Positions 49,254-62,530 of a DNA stretch of 64,000 bases are shown piece after piece (position 1 is the first letter of the stretch; the number at the start of each line of letters is the position of its first letter). The stretch is from Rhabdornis inornatus (lineage: Eukaryota > Chordata > Aves > Passeriformes > Rhabdornithidae). The notes under the pieces are model-generated. The model made no database searches and was not told the origin of the DNA. It was given only the letters and a program-made list of their open reading frames with translations. Made by a program: the position numbers and the translations under genes. Location of the stretch: the NCBI GenBank assembly GCA_013397075.1, contig VWZS01007632.1, positions 475,149 to 539,148 of the forward strand, given 5' to 3'.

Positions 49254-52200
49254 GTAAGAGAAAAGCTGTCCCAGTCTCTTGCTGTAGTAGGTGGTCTTAG
49301 GCATGTGGAAGTGATGATTTCTTCTTAATGGTTTATTTCTATCATTCTCTTGTATGTATTGCCAGGTCCTTATCTTATCTAAACCTGCTTATGTCCGATG
49401 TTTTCTTCATCAGGGAGCTTTTGCCTTCTGTAAATACTGAAATGTGGATTGATGTTTTTAGAGGCAGCATCAACACTGGCCTTCAAACAGGCTTGCTCTA
49501 AATTATATAATAATGTAAAACCTGGAGAATTGCAAAAAAAAAAATTCTTCACCAGTCCAAACTCTCGGAGCACTTGGATGTAGAAAGTGACATTTCACTG
49601 CCTAAATAAATCTGTATCAAGGGCATAACTTCAAAGGTGCTCATTTTTCCATCAAAAATCAAATTAAGTTTTGCTGTTGATTTCACTGGAAACACAACAA
49701 GGTCAGGGCTGAGCCAAAGTCCCCTGGGAGCATGTGCATGGAGCACAGGTGTGGGGTAAAACTTGCAGGGGTAAAACCAGTGGGAAAACTGGGCAAGGTG
49801 AATATTCTGTGTGAGAAGCTGGGAGTGTTTAAACTCCTCATGTGCAGTGTGTCTGTGCACAGGCATGTGCAGTTCCCTCAAACCCACGGGTAATCTCACT
49901 TGCTTCCCTGCTGAAAGCAGAGCAGTGCTCAGGGCTGGCTGCCTCCTCTGTTTGTTTTGTGGATTTGGGTATTTTTTCCCTGCTGATTGCCAGCAATCTG
50001 TTCATCCAGGAATGTTGTGGCATTTCAAAGCCAGTTCCAGATAACTGATCTGCCAGCACCAACTCCTTCCAAGCCTCTTCCTGGGAGGGAAGCAGCAGGC
50101 AGCTCTCCTAACCTTTAGTGCTGCTTCTCCAGCAGCAGATGCTGCTCAGCTTCCTGTGGGTGCAGAGGGAGGGATGCTGACCCACACAGGGGGAAGGCAG
50201 TGTGGGGAACAGGCTGGGTTGTTTTTCTGGTGCCCTGAGGAGGCTTCGTGGGGCAGAAATCAGTTCTCTTTGAAGAAGAGAGAAATTGGGGACTGCAGCT
50301 TTGAAGGAACAGGACTTTTTAAAAGGAGTAAAAGAATATGAAGAGTGAGTTCAGGAGCTGTGAGAGGGTGAGTTGATTCCCTTTGCAAACTACTGGGAAA
50401 AGAAGGAGGAAGGAGAGAAGTGAAAGAATATGGAGAGTATAGGAAAATGTACAGAATCCAGAAAATATATGGAATTCTGGGGCCACATTTTCAATTGTTT
50501 GCTAGAAGCTTAATTTCATTCTACAAAATCTAACTTGTTTCCTGCTGCCTTCCTTTTTTTCCTATAAGTAAAATGACAAATTCTTCAGAATGTGGCTGTA
50601 GCTGCCAGTTCCCACCTGATGGCATGTTGCAGATTTCAGGAGGATTTCTTTAAGCCGGTTTTATTTCTGTGGAGCAGAAGGGGAGCAACAAACAAAAACC
50701 CCCAAGACACTACACTTTAAAAATGCATTGTGAGAGCACCTTGGTAACTCAGTGGGAGAGGAATGTACAGAGTGGTAATTACTTTAAGGGATATAGTGGG
50801 AAATGATATGCAATTAGTCCTTTCCAGTAAGGAGGATACAGAAGTTAAATAATTTGATGGGAAGGTTTTAAATATTATTTTACAAAATACAATTCTGTAG
50901 CCTCTGTTCTCTTCCAGAATACATGAGTTTTATTTATTCGGGGACTATATTCAAAACAACACTCTGAACATCCTCAGTGTTTGAGGAAATTGGGATCTCT
51001 GCTAAGTTCTACATCCTCATCTTTTGTCCTGGGACCCCTATGAAACCACATTCCTTTATAACCTTGCATGAAATTTTTGGGTTCTTTCTGTGTCTGCCTT
51101 CTCTGCCGTGGTGCTCTTCTGCAGCTTTGTTTCTGAAGAGCAACTTCTACTTTCTCTGACAGAGATAGAATGAAAATGGGATCAAAGAATTAGAAGAAAG
51201 TGTCTGAACTGTAGGAGCAGGCAGCTGTAGCCAACTTGAGATGTGGTTTTTGCCCCCAGGGGCATGGAGGGAGCTCAGATGTGGAAGGTCTGTCCTGTCC
51301 AAGGGATTTGGTGTGGTAAATGTGGGTGTCCAGCTGTCCCTGCTGGAAAACTGCACTGCATTTCTTCCTCACACAAAACTTACAGCTTGTGCAATGTGTG
51401 TTCACCTTCAGTTGTTTTTTGCACTCCCAAAAAGCAGGGAGGTCTGTGAACATTTCTCAAAACTTGAGCAGTTTTGGGAGGCAGTGGGAAATCAAAAGGC
51501 AGGGTCAGTAACTGCAGCTTTGTCTGGAAACCTCCCTAGGATGGGAAACATCCTTGAGGTGGACGGGGAATGCACAGGGAGCCACTGGCATCTCCAAACT
51601 GATACATTTAAGTTCCTAAAACATCCAACATGCTCTTTTTCATGACAAAAGAGTTCTGTGATAGAAAAGCAGCCTGGATGCAGAATGTTCTTCAGATCGA
51701 TAAATAACCCAGTGTACAGCTCAATTTAAATTTCCATGATGAAGTAACAACTTTCTTGGCATTAAAAGAAGAAACAAAGCCACAAAGATGCAGTTGTTAA
51801 ATGTAACAATCTGTTTCAGAATTGTACTTTCCATTTTGTGTTTCAGCCTGCCTGTATCCCTGTCAGTGCAGCCCTGGTTTAGGCTGTGCCAGCATCTCTT
51901 TTCCTCTCCCCTTGCCAATCCCACCATAAATCAGGAGACAAGTGTGGATGGCCTTGACTTTCCTATTCACTGCTGCCTCTAGACTTTCCATAATTTTGGC
52001 TTGAAAGTTATCTCCTGTGCAGCAGAAAATGATTAAAAAAATTGCTAATGAAGTTGAGGCTACTTCTGTCTCTTTTTACTTTAAAAATTGTGACAGATCT
52101 ATTTGGGTCATTTCTGCCTTCCTTGCAAATTATCAAATTGCTGCAAAAGCAATACAATGTTTTCATGTTTGGAGGAATGACCCTAAGGCTTTTGGTATTT

Positions 52201-54141
52201 AAAAATGTTAAAATACTATTTCTGTCTTGGCATACTGGGAGATGACTCTGGGAAGAAGTGTCTCATGTTTGGGAACTTAATGTGAACAGAAAATTCAGCA
52301 GTGGTTGTGCAGAAACTTTCAGAAAGGGTTCTTAACCTGTTATTGCAAAAATACTCTTTGCCTCCTCACACCTTTTAGGAGGTCATGTCATACCTGCTGC
52401 TCATAGATATTTTGGAGTATTTTCAGTCTCAATTTGTTTCCTCCTGAGCAGCTACTGTGGAAGGCTGAGACTGGTCAGGAGATTACTTGAAACATCAATT
52501 TTACATGACTGTTACTTGGAAGACATCTCAAAATATATCATGTGAATTGCCAGCCTGCATCAGATGATTATTTTCTTACAGTGACAAATCCTGAACTGTT
52601 GTGACCAACTGTGGTATTTCTGGGGTGTTTTAACATCTCTGAAATTCTTGTTTTGCTTAATCTTGTCCTCATATGTCAATTGTGGTGTGAATAACAGAAT
52701 GTCTGAATGACCATCTTTGAGAGCTGGGGTTTTTTAGACTGTAAATAATTCCAGATGCGCAGGTTAATAATTTTTGGCATGAAGTGTAGATAGTCCCTAA
52801 TGTTATCACTTTTGTTTTTACCTGGATTCTTAATTCACTAACCACTTTCTGCTTACCTATTTCTGTTTTAAATGTTGAAAAGCTTATCTAATACTTCCAC
52901 TTTTAAGCCTGTTTAACCTGTAACTGTCCACTGCTTTTCTCTAGGATTTGGCCATGTAAGCCAGCTAATACTGGGGTTATTACCAGGCTCACCTGAACTG
53001 GGGGTCATTAAAATGGGCACAAGACAAAAGACCAGCCTGGGGAAATGAAATAAGCAGCTAATTTTGTAATGGGAGATCATGAGCTCTACAAAATCAGGCA
53101 GATGTGAGATGCCTGCATAAAGGCCAGATTTAGTGACAGGAGCTTGCCCTCTTGCTGTGGGCCCTGGTTTTTATCCTGATGGGTAAAATGGTAAATTGGA
53201 TGGGTGGTTCCTCACTGGTTTTGCCCTTTTCAGTTTCTGGGTTGTAAATGAATTCAGCTGGTGAGACTGAGAAAGTTAAGATTACCTTTAAATCCCCAAA
53301 TTCCCATCTGAATCCTGTAATGCAGATTAAAGGTTCTGTGGGCAGAGATATGGAGGGATGTTGGAGAACCTCTAAGCACAGAAATGTAAATTCTCCAACA
53401 AAGATGCTCTGGAAAAGGGAATATGGGAAAGTGCTAGCAAACAAAATAATAGCTGAACACTGACTGGGTGGAGGGGGCAGCCTGCTGACCCAAGCCCTTG
53501 GTTAATCTCAAATAAATGACATTTACCTGCCTACATCAAAGCTGTTTTCCATCAGTGTCACCCAAATCATCCCTGTCGTTCCCATCCTGCTCCATCACAG
53601 TTCTGCAGTGCCCCAAAGAGAAAGAAAGATGCCTGTAAAATCTTCTGTTACACAAGTAATGGTTTTATTCCTCGTGTTGTGTGTCAAGGTGATGCATATC
53701 TTTAAGACCAACAAGCTTTTAAAAAAATATATCATTATAATTGCAAGTCATAAGGAACTCAAGGAAATTAAGACAGTTGTTATGGAAGGGCTCAGTTTTT
53801 CAAAGTGCAAAATTCCTAAATTCTTTGTCTCCAGTGTTTCTGGCATATTCTGTTGAAATATCCAGTCTCTACAGCAAAAGATAATTAAATTAAGGGTAAA
53901 AAAAATATAAAAATTCTGCTGCTTGAATTAGTTCTTGAAATGAGAGCAGGATCTTCAGAATTGTGGGTAATGTTGATTCCCAATGACTTTGCACAGTCAA
54001 CTTTGGTCTAGGCTGTGTGACAAAGTGGAAATAATAACAAAATCTACTGAAAACACACAGTCTGTCTGAGGATAATTGATGTTCTCAGTGTCTGTGTACA
54101 GAGGGGTGAATATTGATTTGCTGCCATCTACAGCTGGGTTG

Positions 54142-54281
54142 TTCCACTCCTTTTATTGTTTTCTTTTTTCCTTCCCCCCTCCTTTTTCCTTTTCCTACTT
54201 TCCTCCTCTTTTTCCTCTCTTCTTTCATTTTTCCTCTTTTTTTCCCTTTCCCTCACAGTTTTCTCTTTTTTTTCCCCCTTT
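54142..54281 (+). repeat. Long polypyrimidine tract
   Basis: About 140 bases are almost entirely C and T on the plus strand with only scattered A and G. Such homopurine-homopyrimidine tracts can adopt triplex (H-DNA) structure and can bind PTB-type proteins in RNA. Near its end CCCTCACAG resembles a splice acceptor, but the sequence after it is again pyrimidine-rich, with no exon-like continuation. Confidence 0.9.
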
Positions 54282-54515
54282 GATCTGAACACCAGTCTTG
54301 TGGAGTCAGAGGGGTTAAATCAGGTCTAACCTTATCCTGGACAGATTATTTAATATTATTTCACTTTAGCATATTCTCTTTGTCCACAGGAAACTCATCA
54401 GTGTTTCTAACATCTATTTCTGTATTATGATCTCTTGCTGCCTTTTTATTGGAAGTGAGAGGACACTCAAACAATTATAATTCACAGTTGTACTTTTCTA
54501 GGATTCTCCTAAAAC

Positions 54516-54540
54516 TGACCTCCATTGACCACATTGACCA
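54516..54540 (-). promoter_or_regulatory. Three nuclear-receptor-like half sites in tandem
   Basis: Read on the minus strand, TGGTCA-ATG-TGGTCA-ATGG-AGGTCA gives three half sites of the AGGTCA family, spaced as a DR3 followed by a DR4. DR3 and DR4 spacings are those preferred by RXR heterodimers with VDR and with TR/LXR respectively. The arrangement is clear but may be a chance product of an ATTGACCAC-like short repeat; no functional evidence exists in the sequence. Confidence 0.3.
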
Positions 54541-57500
54541 TTGCTATCATACTCAGTAAACTTCATGAATATCTATTTTTAAATAATTGTCTTTATTTTC
54601 TTAACTTGTGCTGTTCCCAGCAGGGCAGGGTGGCAGCAGAGGGTGGGCAGCACAATCTGTGCAATTGATTTGGGAACAACAGGGCTTGAGAAAGTCCTTT
54701 TAGCAAATGAGGCCATATTTTGGGGATTATTGCTATGTAGGATTTCATAGTTCATGATTTTCAAACAGCATTTGTAAAGGTCTGAAACTCAGATAAAGAG
54801 TTCCCCTGACCTGCAGAAGTCATGACTGTGTTATGTGTTATTAGGCAGAGAAGTTTATTTTAAAGCATTTTTCTGAAACCATATGACCTGGGCCACTTTG
54901 AGTTACTGCTTCTCTCTCCATTTGCTTTCAAGATACCCTTAAATCAATTTTCTACAACACATTTACCTCAAAAGTCTTTTTGTAAATCTGAAAATATACA
55001 GGCAATTACTTTATTCAAGAGTTCCAAAAATATTTGAGAGGGGAACACATCTGATTCAACCAAACTCATCAGAGTAGTTGAACAAATTCATTCCTCTGAG
55101 GTCACTTGGTGTTAGTAATGTAGATTTATTTCATTTGAGCGTTCTCCTGGTTGAGCACTCTTGAGAGCTGAAGAATTCACTTTTCTTCTCATTGGTTGCA
55201 GGTATTGGATTTCAGTAATGCCAAGGGTGCAGCATTTTCCATTGCAGAAAAGGAGAAAAGGGGATATTTGGGGTATTACTGTGGTTTACAAAGGGACACA
55301 CTTGTAAGCAAATATTTACAAGTTAATCTCTCTTGTTAAGCCTTTGATGCTGTCACTGAAAGAAGGCAAAGCAAACAGTTTGTTTTTCCCTGGTTGTTCT
55401 TGCCTTTGCTTGAACCTTGCAGGGCTGACCCAGTTGGAAAGTGGCCAGAGCAGGGCAGGGGAAGGTTGGGGGTGAGGGCTGAAAGAGGAGAACCTTTTCA
55501 AGGTCACAGCTCAAGGAAAAAAACGGAGTGTGACAGAGCATTTGTCATCCTTCCTGCTGCAGAATGGTTGTACTTTATGTAGTGTGCATTAAGATATAAT
55601 GTGATTTATTGATGTATCATTGACTGGCTTTTAAGGGAAAATATTTAGCTGAAATAGCTGGGATTTTTCTCACTGTGGTACCAACAATTACAGCTATTCT
55701 TTCATTCTGTTTTATGGTAAGCTAAGTATAAAACTTGAAATTTATATGGAGATCACTCACAAAGTGAGTCTGAAGTTCAGTTCCTAATTTTACTTTGAAC
55801 AATAGTTTGACTTATTTTCAAGAGTTATAAAAATAACAGGCATCAATATCCCTGCTCTTCCTTCCTATGTGTATTTACCAAGTGAAGAAATAATGAAACA
55901 CCTTCAATTAGTATTTTTCCTTTTTTACTTTGTGAACAAATGTTCTGTAACCCTCAGCTCATCTGCTGGACCACCTCAAAGTCACCCAGGTGTAATTAAA
56001 GGAAGGTGTTGTTCTCATTAAAATCATGATGTCAGGAATAACTCTTTGAACAGGAGTTCCAGTTATGAGAGATTCTTGTCCTTGCTCTGACAGTGGATAA
56101 GTGAATAGTTGGATCTGCTTGAAAGAAAACTAGAAACTGTTAATGTGGAGAGTAAAAATACTCACAAACCAAATGCCCAAGGTACAAATAATAGTTTGAA
56201 GCTTTTCTATTAAACACCTTCCCAAATGCCCCAAGTTTCTGCAGGACCATTCTGTTGTGGTCAGTTTTGGATGAAGTCTTGATTTTTAGGTGGAGAAATG
56301 TCTGTAAAATGCTCTTAAAACCTATTTTCTTCCAGGAATTTTGAGTGTGTTTTGCTTGCTTAAGACAAAAAAAAAATGCTTCCTGGTAACAATTTTAAAG
56401 TAAATTAAATGACAGATGAGAATTAGAGCAGTTGAGAGTCATTTTGATTTTGGAATTCTTTTTGCATTAACACATCTGCAGTGTTGATGAATATATGGAA
56501 AAATGAAATTGTGCTTCTATCCTGCCGTGTCTCCAGTGTGACAATAAATCACCTTTTTTTCCTTTTAAAATGTCTGGCTTTGTAATTTATGTTTGCATAA
56601 CCCATTACTAAATTCATAGTAGGTGTTTTAGTTGGCAGGCACAATTCCAGGGATTCAGTGGACCTATTTTAATACTGAGCTTTTGTTACTGTTCATAATT
56701 ATGTGTAGAAATATATGTATTTTCTTAATTATGAAAAACCAGCCTGCTTTAACTTTGGATCTCCTCTCACTTCCTCCACACAAATAGTGCTTTAAAGCTT
56801 TGAAAGAATTAGTGCTTTTTTGACTTGAGGAAAGAAATGGATTTACCAGGCAGAGAGTTTTTTTTCAGTTTTGAAAAAACAAAACACCAAAAAAGTAATA
56901 AAGTACAAAAAGAAAAGTTGTGATGCATCCCTGGTGCTATTTAGAATTTTTTGAGGATTCTTTATATTTTATAAACCAGTTGTAAATATTTAGGGCAGCA
57001 TCAAGACAGTATGCAAATAAAAGAAGTTTTATTAATAACCATTATCTGGCCTGTGGCAATAAATATGTATGACTCACATAGGAATAAACCCACCCAATAA
57101 ATATAAAAGCCATACAAAACCATTAACAATTTTTAATGGACTTGCAGATGGAATAATTTAATGCAACTGTAGTTACTCAGGTTCCAGCTCCTGTAACTAT
57201 TCCTCATCTCCTTGAAAGCTTTCATCTGAAATACATTGCCACCATTCAGGATTCCACCTTGTCTCTGTTTAAAACCATAAAGCTGTGGTTTCACAATTTT
57301 TGAAGCACTAATGCTTATTTATGGCCATAGTTCTGCACTTTTTAAGTACAGAGGTGGTTATTTATCTATTGAACATCCAGTGACTTTTTAAAAAGGAAGT
57401 TTTTCTTTAGGAGCAGCAGCACTAGGCTGTGTTCAGCAGGAAGGATGAGAAGTTGGGAATGAGCTCTGTGCTGGTCCTGGGCATCCCCTGGCACAGGACT

Positions 57501-57559
57501 GCCCTGGGACAGAATCATTTATTCATTCTTGTCACCTAGGGGCACTGGGCTTGTGGTTT

Positions 57560-57692
57560 CCCCATCCCTGGAAATGTCCAAGGCCAGGTTGGATGGGTTG
57601 GAGCAGCCTGGGATATGAAAGGTGTCTCTGTCCTTGTGGAACTGGATGAGCTTTAAGGTCCCTTCCAACCCAACCCATCCCATGATTCTTTT
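57560..57692 (+). mobile_element. CR1 LINE fragment (3' end), plus strand
   Basis: CATCCCTGGAAATGTCCAAG, GCCAGGTTGGATGGGTTGGA and TTTAAGGTCCCTTCCAACCC followed by CCATGATTCTTTTATTATT match the 3' terminal region of avian CR1 in the sense orientation. Only ~130 bases remain. It is a dead 5'-truncated copy inside intron 2, oriented with the gene. Confidence 0.9.
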
Positions 57693-57976
57693 ATTATTAC
57701 TTATTAAGATTGAAGCTGTTAAAGGACCCAAGCTTGGAATCTTTCTGTCCCAAAATGGTTTTCTTGTGGTTCTCTGCCATGGGGAAAGCAATGAAAAATG
57801 CTCAGTTCATAAATGAAAGCAGTTCTGGTTGGTGGAATTGGATGAGGTAGATACAGCATCATCACATCTGGTAAAAAGCTTCTGCTGTGGTTTTCTATGT
57901 GTTTGGTTTCCTACTGGGTAAATAACAGTAATTTAAAGTTTTTTGAAGAATATGTCAGGTTTGTCAGTGAGTCCAA

Positions 57977-57997
57977 GTGTGTGTGTGTGTGTGTGTG
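57977..57997. repeat. GT dinucleotide microsatellite
   Basis: About ten GT units. Short but pure, so probably polymorphic. Confidence 0.9.
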
Positions 57998-58611
57998 GGC
58001 ACCAAGGAGCTTTTAATAAAATACTGCAAAAGAAACTGGTGCTGCTGGGCTGAGGAGCTGTGGGGAGAGGCACCTGCAGACATTGTGCAGGCTCCAAGCT
58101 GGGTTTAACCCGAAGCTTTCCCTCGATGTGAGCTGGGCTGGGAGTGCTTTCAAAAACGCCCCAGTGTGCTGAGACTTCTCAGTCCTGTTTGTCAGAAGTG
58201 ATTTGAGCCGAACTCTTCAGCACTTTCTGTGCACTTTGGGGCATGTCCACACCTGCAGTGGAGCTGTGCTAAGGCTGCTGGTGTGGCCATGGCTTTCAAG
58301 GCAGCTCTAATGCGTTCCTTGGCTGGCAGCAGCGGGCGGCTCCTTTCAAGCTGGCTGGGTCTGGCTCCGGGGGCTGTGCTGCACTGAGTTCCCAGTGCCA
58401 CATCTCCCAAGCCTTCATCTGACAAATTAACCTGGTGCTGATTATCCCCTTTGCCTCTAAGTCCTGCTGATGAGGCACTGAACTGGGATGGGGCAGGCAG
58501 CAGCACTCAGGGAAAACAAGAAGCCAGAGGTGGGATTGGGGCTGCACTTATTGGAACCAGGTTATCCTGTCCTGCAATGCCTGGGTGCTTGACTACCTGG
58601 AACACTGTCCC

Positions 58612-58690
58612 TTGCTCCTTGGAGAACTCCATCCATTGCTCCAAGTGAAAATATATCCATTGCTTTTTGGGAAATTATCCACTGCTCCCT
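58612..58690. repeat. Degenerate short tandem repeat
   Basis: Three diverged units of roughly 27-33 bases share a core ATCCATTGCT or ATCCACTGCT (near 58630, 58657 and 58676). It looks like an old local duplication that has decayed. Confidence 0.5.
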
Positions 58691-59805
58691 GCACAAGCTC
58701 CTGAGGGCCTCCTTGGGCTGGGCAGTGCTCAGCCCCAGGAACTGGGATCAGATTTGCAAATCACTTTGGAGCAATCTCCTCTTGCTTTCTTGCAAAAATC
58801 AACCAGGCACTTGGTTCCAGTGAGTGGGCAATGGTCTCAGTGATGGGCAGTGTCTGAGATCAGAAGGAAGAAAATCACCCAGGTTCACTTCCATGCTGAT
58901 GTGGTGCTGATCAGTCATGTTTTCACTCATGTGAATACTGAAACTCAGCTTAAAACCAAGAGCTGGGTGTGGAAAGCAGGACTCCAGTGTGTGATACACT
59001 TTTAAACCCTGGCATCTTACTGCAAAGGGCACGTTGCCCTTTGCTGCCCATGGTGCCCTTGGTTCATCCGTGCAGGTAAAATAAGGGCAGCATTAAAGGA
59101 ATGAAGTGTTGCTTTGTTAGGAAAGGGAAGACATTATTAGTCTAAAAAAGATTTAAACAAAATCAGCTAACTGGTTGAAGTGGTTCTTCAATTAATGCTT
59201 GGAAAAAGCAATAAGTTTCAAATGTTCTTTCAGTCAGTCACAGGAAAAGGCATATATTAAGCTCACCTGTTGAGAGGATTATCTCTGCTAAACACACTCA
59301 TTTTACTTGAGACCAAAATAGATCCTTAAAAAATTAATACTGAAATAGGTTTACAGCCGATAGAGAGATTTCCTTCAGACCTGTTTTGTGGTATGCTCAT
59401 CTGCTTTTTCAGGAATTTTAAGCATTGAAGGAATGAAGTCAAAGCTGCTGCTTGTCTTTGAAATGGATGCCTCTTTGATAAGCCTCTGATCTCTGTACCC
59501 AGAGTTGTAGTAGCAGATTCAAACACTGATTGTAAAATTGGGAGACTAAAATGTAGCCACGACAGCTTCAAACACTCTGTCTCTCTGTCAGATTCAATGC
59601 ACAGGACATTGCCAGGAGTTAAAACGATGCAAAATTAAAGTAGCCTACTAAATTTACCTGCCATGGAGAATCCACAAAAGAGCTGCCACTTCTAATCCTC
59701 CAATTCGTTTCAAATTATTATTTTTTCAAATTGGACTCCCTGATCTCTTCAGCTCAAGCTGTTGTAGAGATTTGAAGAGCTGTCTCTTCTTGTCAGATCA
59801 CTGGT

Positions 59806-59885
59806 TTAATAATAATAATATCTTACGTTTATATAGTCCTTTTCATCCTGCAGCTTCCCAAAGTGCTTTACAAGCTCTCTATACA
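59806..59885. repeat. Candidate ancient repeat-derived element
   Basis: An (AAT)n stretch is followed by ATCTTACGTTTATATAGTCC, then TTTTCATCC and CAAAGTGCTTTACA. The combination of an AAT run, TTTATATAG, CTTTTCATCC and AAAGTGCTTTACA resembles a motif set I recall from old vertebrate-wide interspersed repeats, some copies of which were retained as conserved noncoding elements. I cannot name the family with confidence. CTTT and AAAG near the two ends could pair as a short imperfect stem. Confidence 0.4.
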
Positions 59886-62159
59886 CAAAATCATGCAACC
59901 ACCTCTTGGGTGGCTGCTGCTCATCAGCTGCAGAGTGTCTGGCAGCTCACTTGAAAGCACCAGGGAGGGGTAAAAGACATGGAGATGATCCCAGTGCATC
60001 CCAAGGGGATGAGAACCACTGCTGGGATCTCCTGCACACCCCAAAACTGGGGACACAGTGATGAACCATCACGACAGTCTTGCTGGTTTGTTTTCTGATG
60101 ATTTTTTTAAATTATTTCATTGTACTCACAGTCTGAAAAATCCCTGTCTCTGGAATTTGAGGGAACAAGAGGAGTAACTTTGTACCACTCCTTTCAAAAA
60201 TGTACATGGGAAAGTGCAGGTACCTTGAATATAAAGCAGTTGTTTAAAAAAAAAAAAGAGTCCAAACCTCTACCCAGATGTTCTTACTCATCTGTTTTTG
60301 TTGGAGACCAATGGAGAGCTGTTCTGACCTGTCAGCAAGTGCCTTCAATGGTTTCTTTAAACCTCCAGAACCTGGGGATGATGGTGCAGAACAGATTTTT
60401 GTCAAATTAGTTCTAACTCTTGAGGTAATGATTCCTGGGAGGGAAGAGGCATTGAAGTGGCATGAGGCTGCTCATTAGTGGAGGAGGCACAAAGTGAGTG
60501 CAGCCACTCTGCACTGGTTCTCCAAGGGAAAATGGCCAAGAACACATTGATGGAGGTTTAGACACAATTAATATAATGAGCCCAGGTTTCTGTAAGGATT
60601 GATCTGGCTCATTTTTTTATTTCCTTTAGTACTTCTTGGTTTGGCTTCAAGTGTGCCCTTCCCAAGATTGCTGGTGCTGAAAGAAATATTATAAACAAAC
60701 AAAAAAAAAATCAGGGACTGCTAAACTTTAGATTCACTGACACATCTGCACAACATCCTGCTGCGCTGTGCTCATCTGAATTTGGATCATGTCCAGCCTC
60801 ATAACTTTTTCAAATTATCCTGAATTTTGTGTTCTAGATACCATTAGAGACCATTTACTGTGTCCAGACTGACTTCAAATAATCCTGCCTTCTTCCTTAC
60901 CCACCCTTTGGGGGTGGAGAGGATGCTAATGAAGAATTCCTTCCCCTCTTCTGCCTGGGGGAAGGGGTTTTACTTCCATGGTTTGGAGCCAGGAAGAGGG
61001 AAAGCTGGAGGCCCAGACATGGTCTCAGAGGCCTTAAAAATGTGGAAAAATAGAAAGTGTATATCCATAGACACTAATACTAATGGACACTTATCCTGTC
61101 TCTGGCTGTAAATTATTGAGATCCTGCTTCTATCTGGTAATGCAACTTAATCAGAATCAGTTTTACTGCTCTGACCCCATAGGGAACCTTCTAATTTCAT
61201 TTTATTTTACATTTTGTCTAGTCACTGTGCTGGAAGCTTTGTATCCAGTCTCCTGGTGACATTTTGAAGTTACTTGCTGTTGTATTTACCTAAAAACCCT
61301 GGAATCAGGAGGCTGCAGTTCAGTGCCATGGCTTTTTTCTTGCAGTCCTTCAGCTGATGGTGAGTTGAGAGGACACAAGGTGCCCAGCAGTTTGCAGTCC
61401 TGCACTCTGTTTAGGGCTGGGGTGATTAAAAACATCCCAATGCCATGATTTCCTGAGCAGAATTCCCCAATGCAGCCTGCTGCTGGGCTGTGCTGTCCAG
61501 AGAACCTCTCTCTACGTACAACTCCTGCATCTTGCAGCCTTTTTGAGTTGCAGCTTTGGCTTTTCTCTCTCTAAACACAATGCCTGGGGTGTTGCTCGTT
61601 GCCTCCTCACAGCCTCAGCACTCAATTTGGGTTTTTCCAGGCTCCCCATGGGCAACAGCAGCTTTGTAGGCAGGAGGAAATCTGGAAATCAGCTGTACAA
61701 CTACTTTACACACATGCACGGAGACTGAGGTCAGTTCTTGGGGTATCCAGAGGTTTGATGGTGACACAGCATTTTAGAGCTCCCATGGAGGATTTTTCCA
61801 AGGCACTGTGGAATGGTGTGAGAGCTCACCTTGCCCATCCAAACACTGCCAGTAGTTCCTCCATGAAGGACAATTTTGTGCTGTGCCTGCTGCAATAGCA
61901 CTTTTACCTTCATTTAATACAGACACAAGGGGAGGGATTTGGGAGAGGCTGAAGGGTTGAGGCTGCTGCAGGTCAACATCCTTGCTGCTCCTGAAGTAGA
62001 AGGCACAACATGTGTTTTTAGCTTCCAAGGACATGATTCCCTGCCCAGTGCTGGCAGCAGCCTGTCACTGGTGGTGCCCAAAAGTTGGGGTGTCCATGTC
62101 CCACACTGACCATGAGGTGAGCAGCGCTCGTGCTCCTTTCAGTTCAGTAACCACCACAT

Positions 62160-62530
62160 TTTTATTCTCTCAGCCTAGTCTAGCAGGTTTCTTAAAGGGA
62201 TTACACTCCCAAGCCTGGGATTGAAAGCTGGGTTTAATGAGTTTGATGAGCCTGTGTAGCAGACTTGCAGAGAAGCCTGTCTGTCTAAACAGCATTTTTA
62301 ATAAATTCCCCCTGCTCCGGAGATTAGCGAGATTAGTGCGGGAGGGCTCCTTCCCCATGGATGGTGCCACATAAAGACAAGCTCCACTGATCACTAGCAG
62401 TGCTTGCCAAAAATGAGTGTCTTTACACTTAAAATAGAGTGTCTCTAGTGCCAGAGCCCTTTGTCCTGGGCCAGCACGGGCTGTGAGGAGTGCAGGGTGT
62501 GAGCGCCGCGCCGTTGGATGCTCAGCTGCA
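62160..62530. promoter_or_regulatory. CpG-retaining patch with GATTA-type words, candidate enhancer
   Basis: About nine CpGs are kept in the right half (CTCCGGAGATTAGCGAGATT, GTGCGGG, GAGCGCCGCGCCG). The left half carries GGGATTACACTCCCAAGCC and GGGATTGAAAG. GGATTA/AGATTA are recognition words of OTX/PITX-class homeodomains. The combination in an otherwise CpG-poor intron suggests a constrained cis-regulatory element. No transcript-like structure was seen. This is inference from composition and motifs only. Confidence 0.25.

Noticed and set aside
54076..54288. Phe/Ser/Pro-rich 70-codon open frame resembling membrane protein
   Set aside because: It is simply translation of the polypyrimidine tract.
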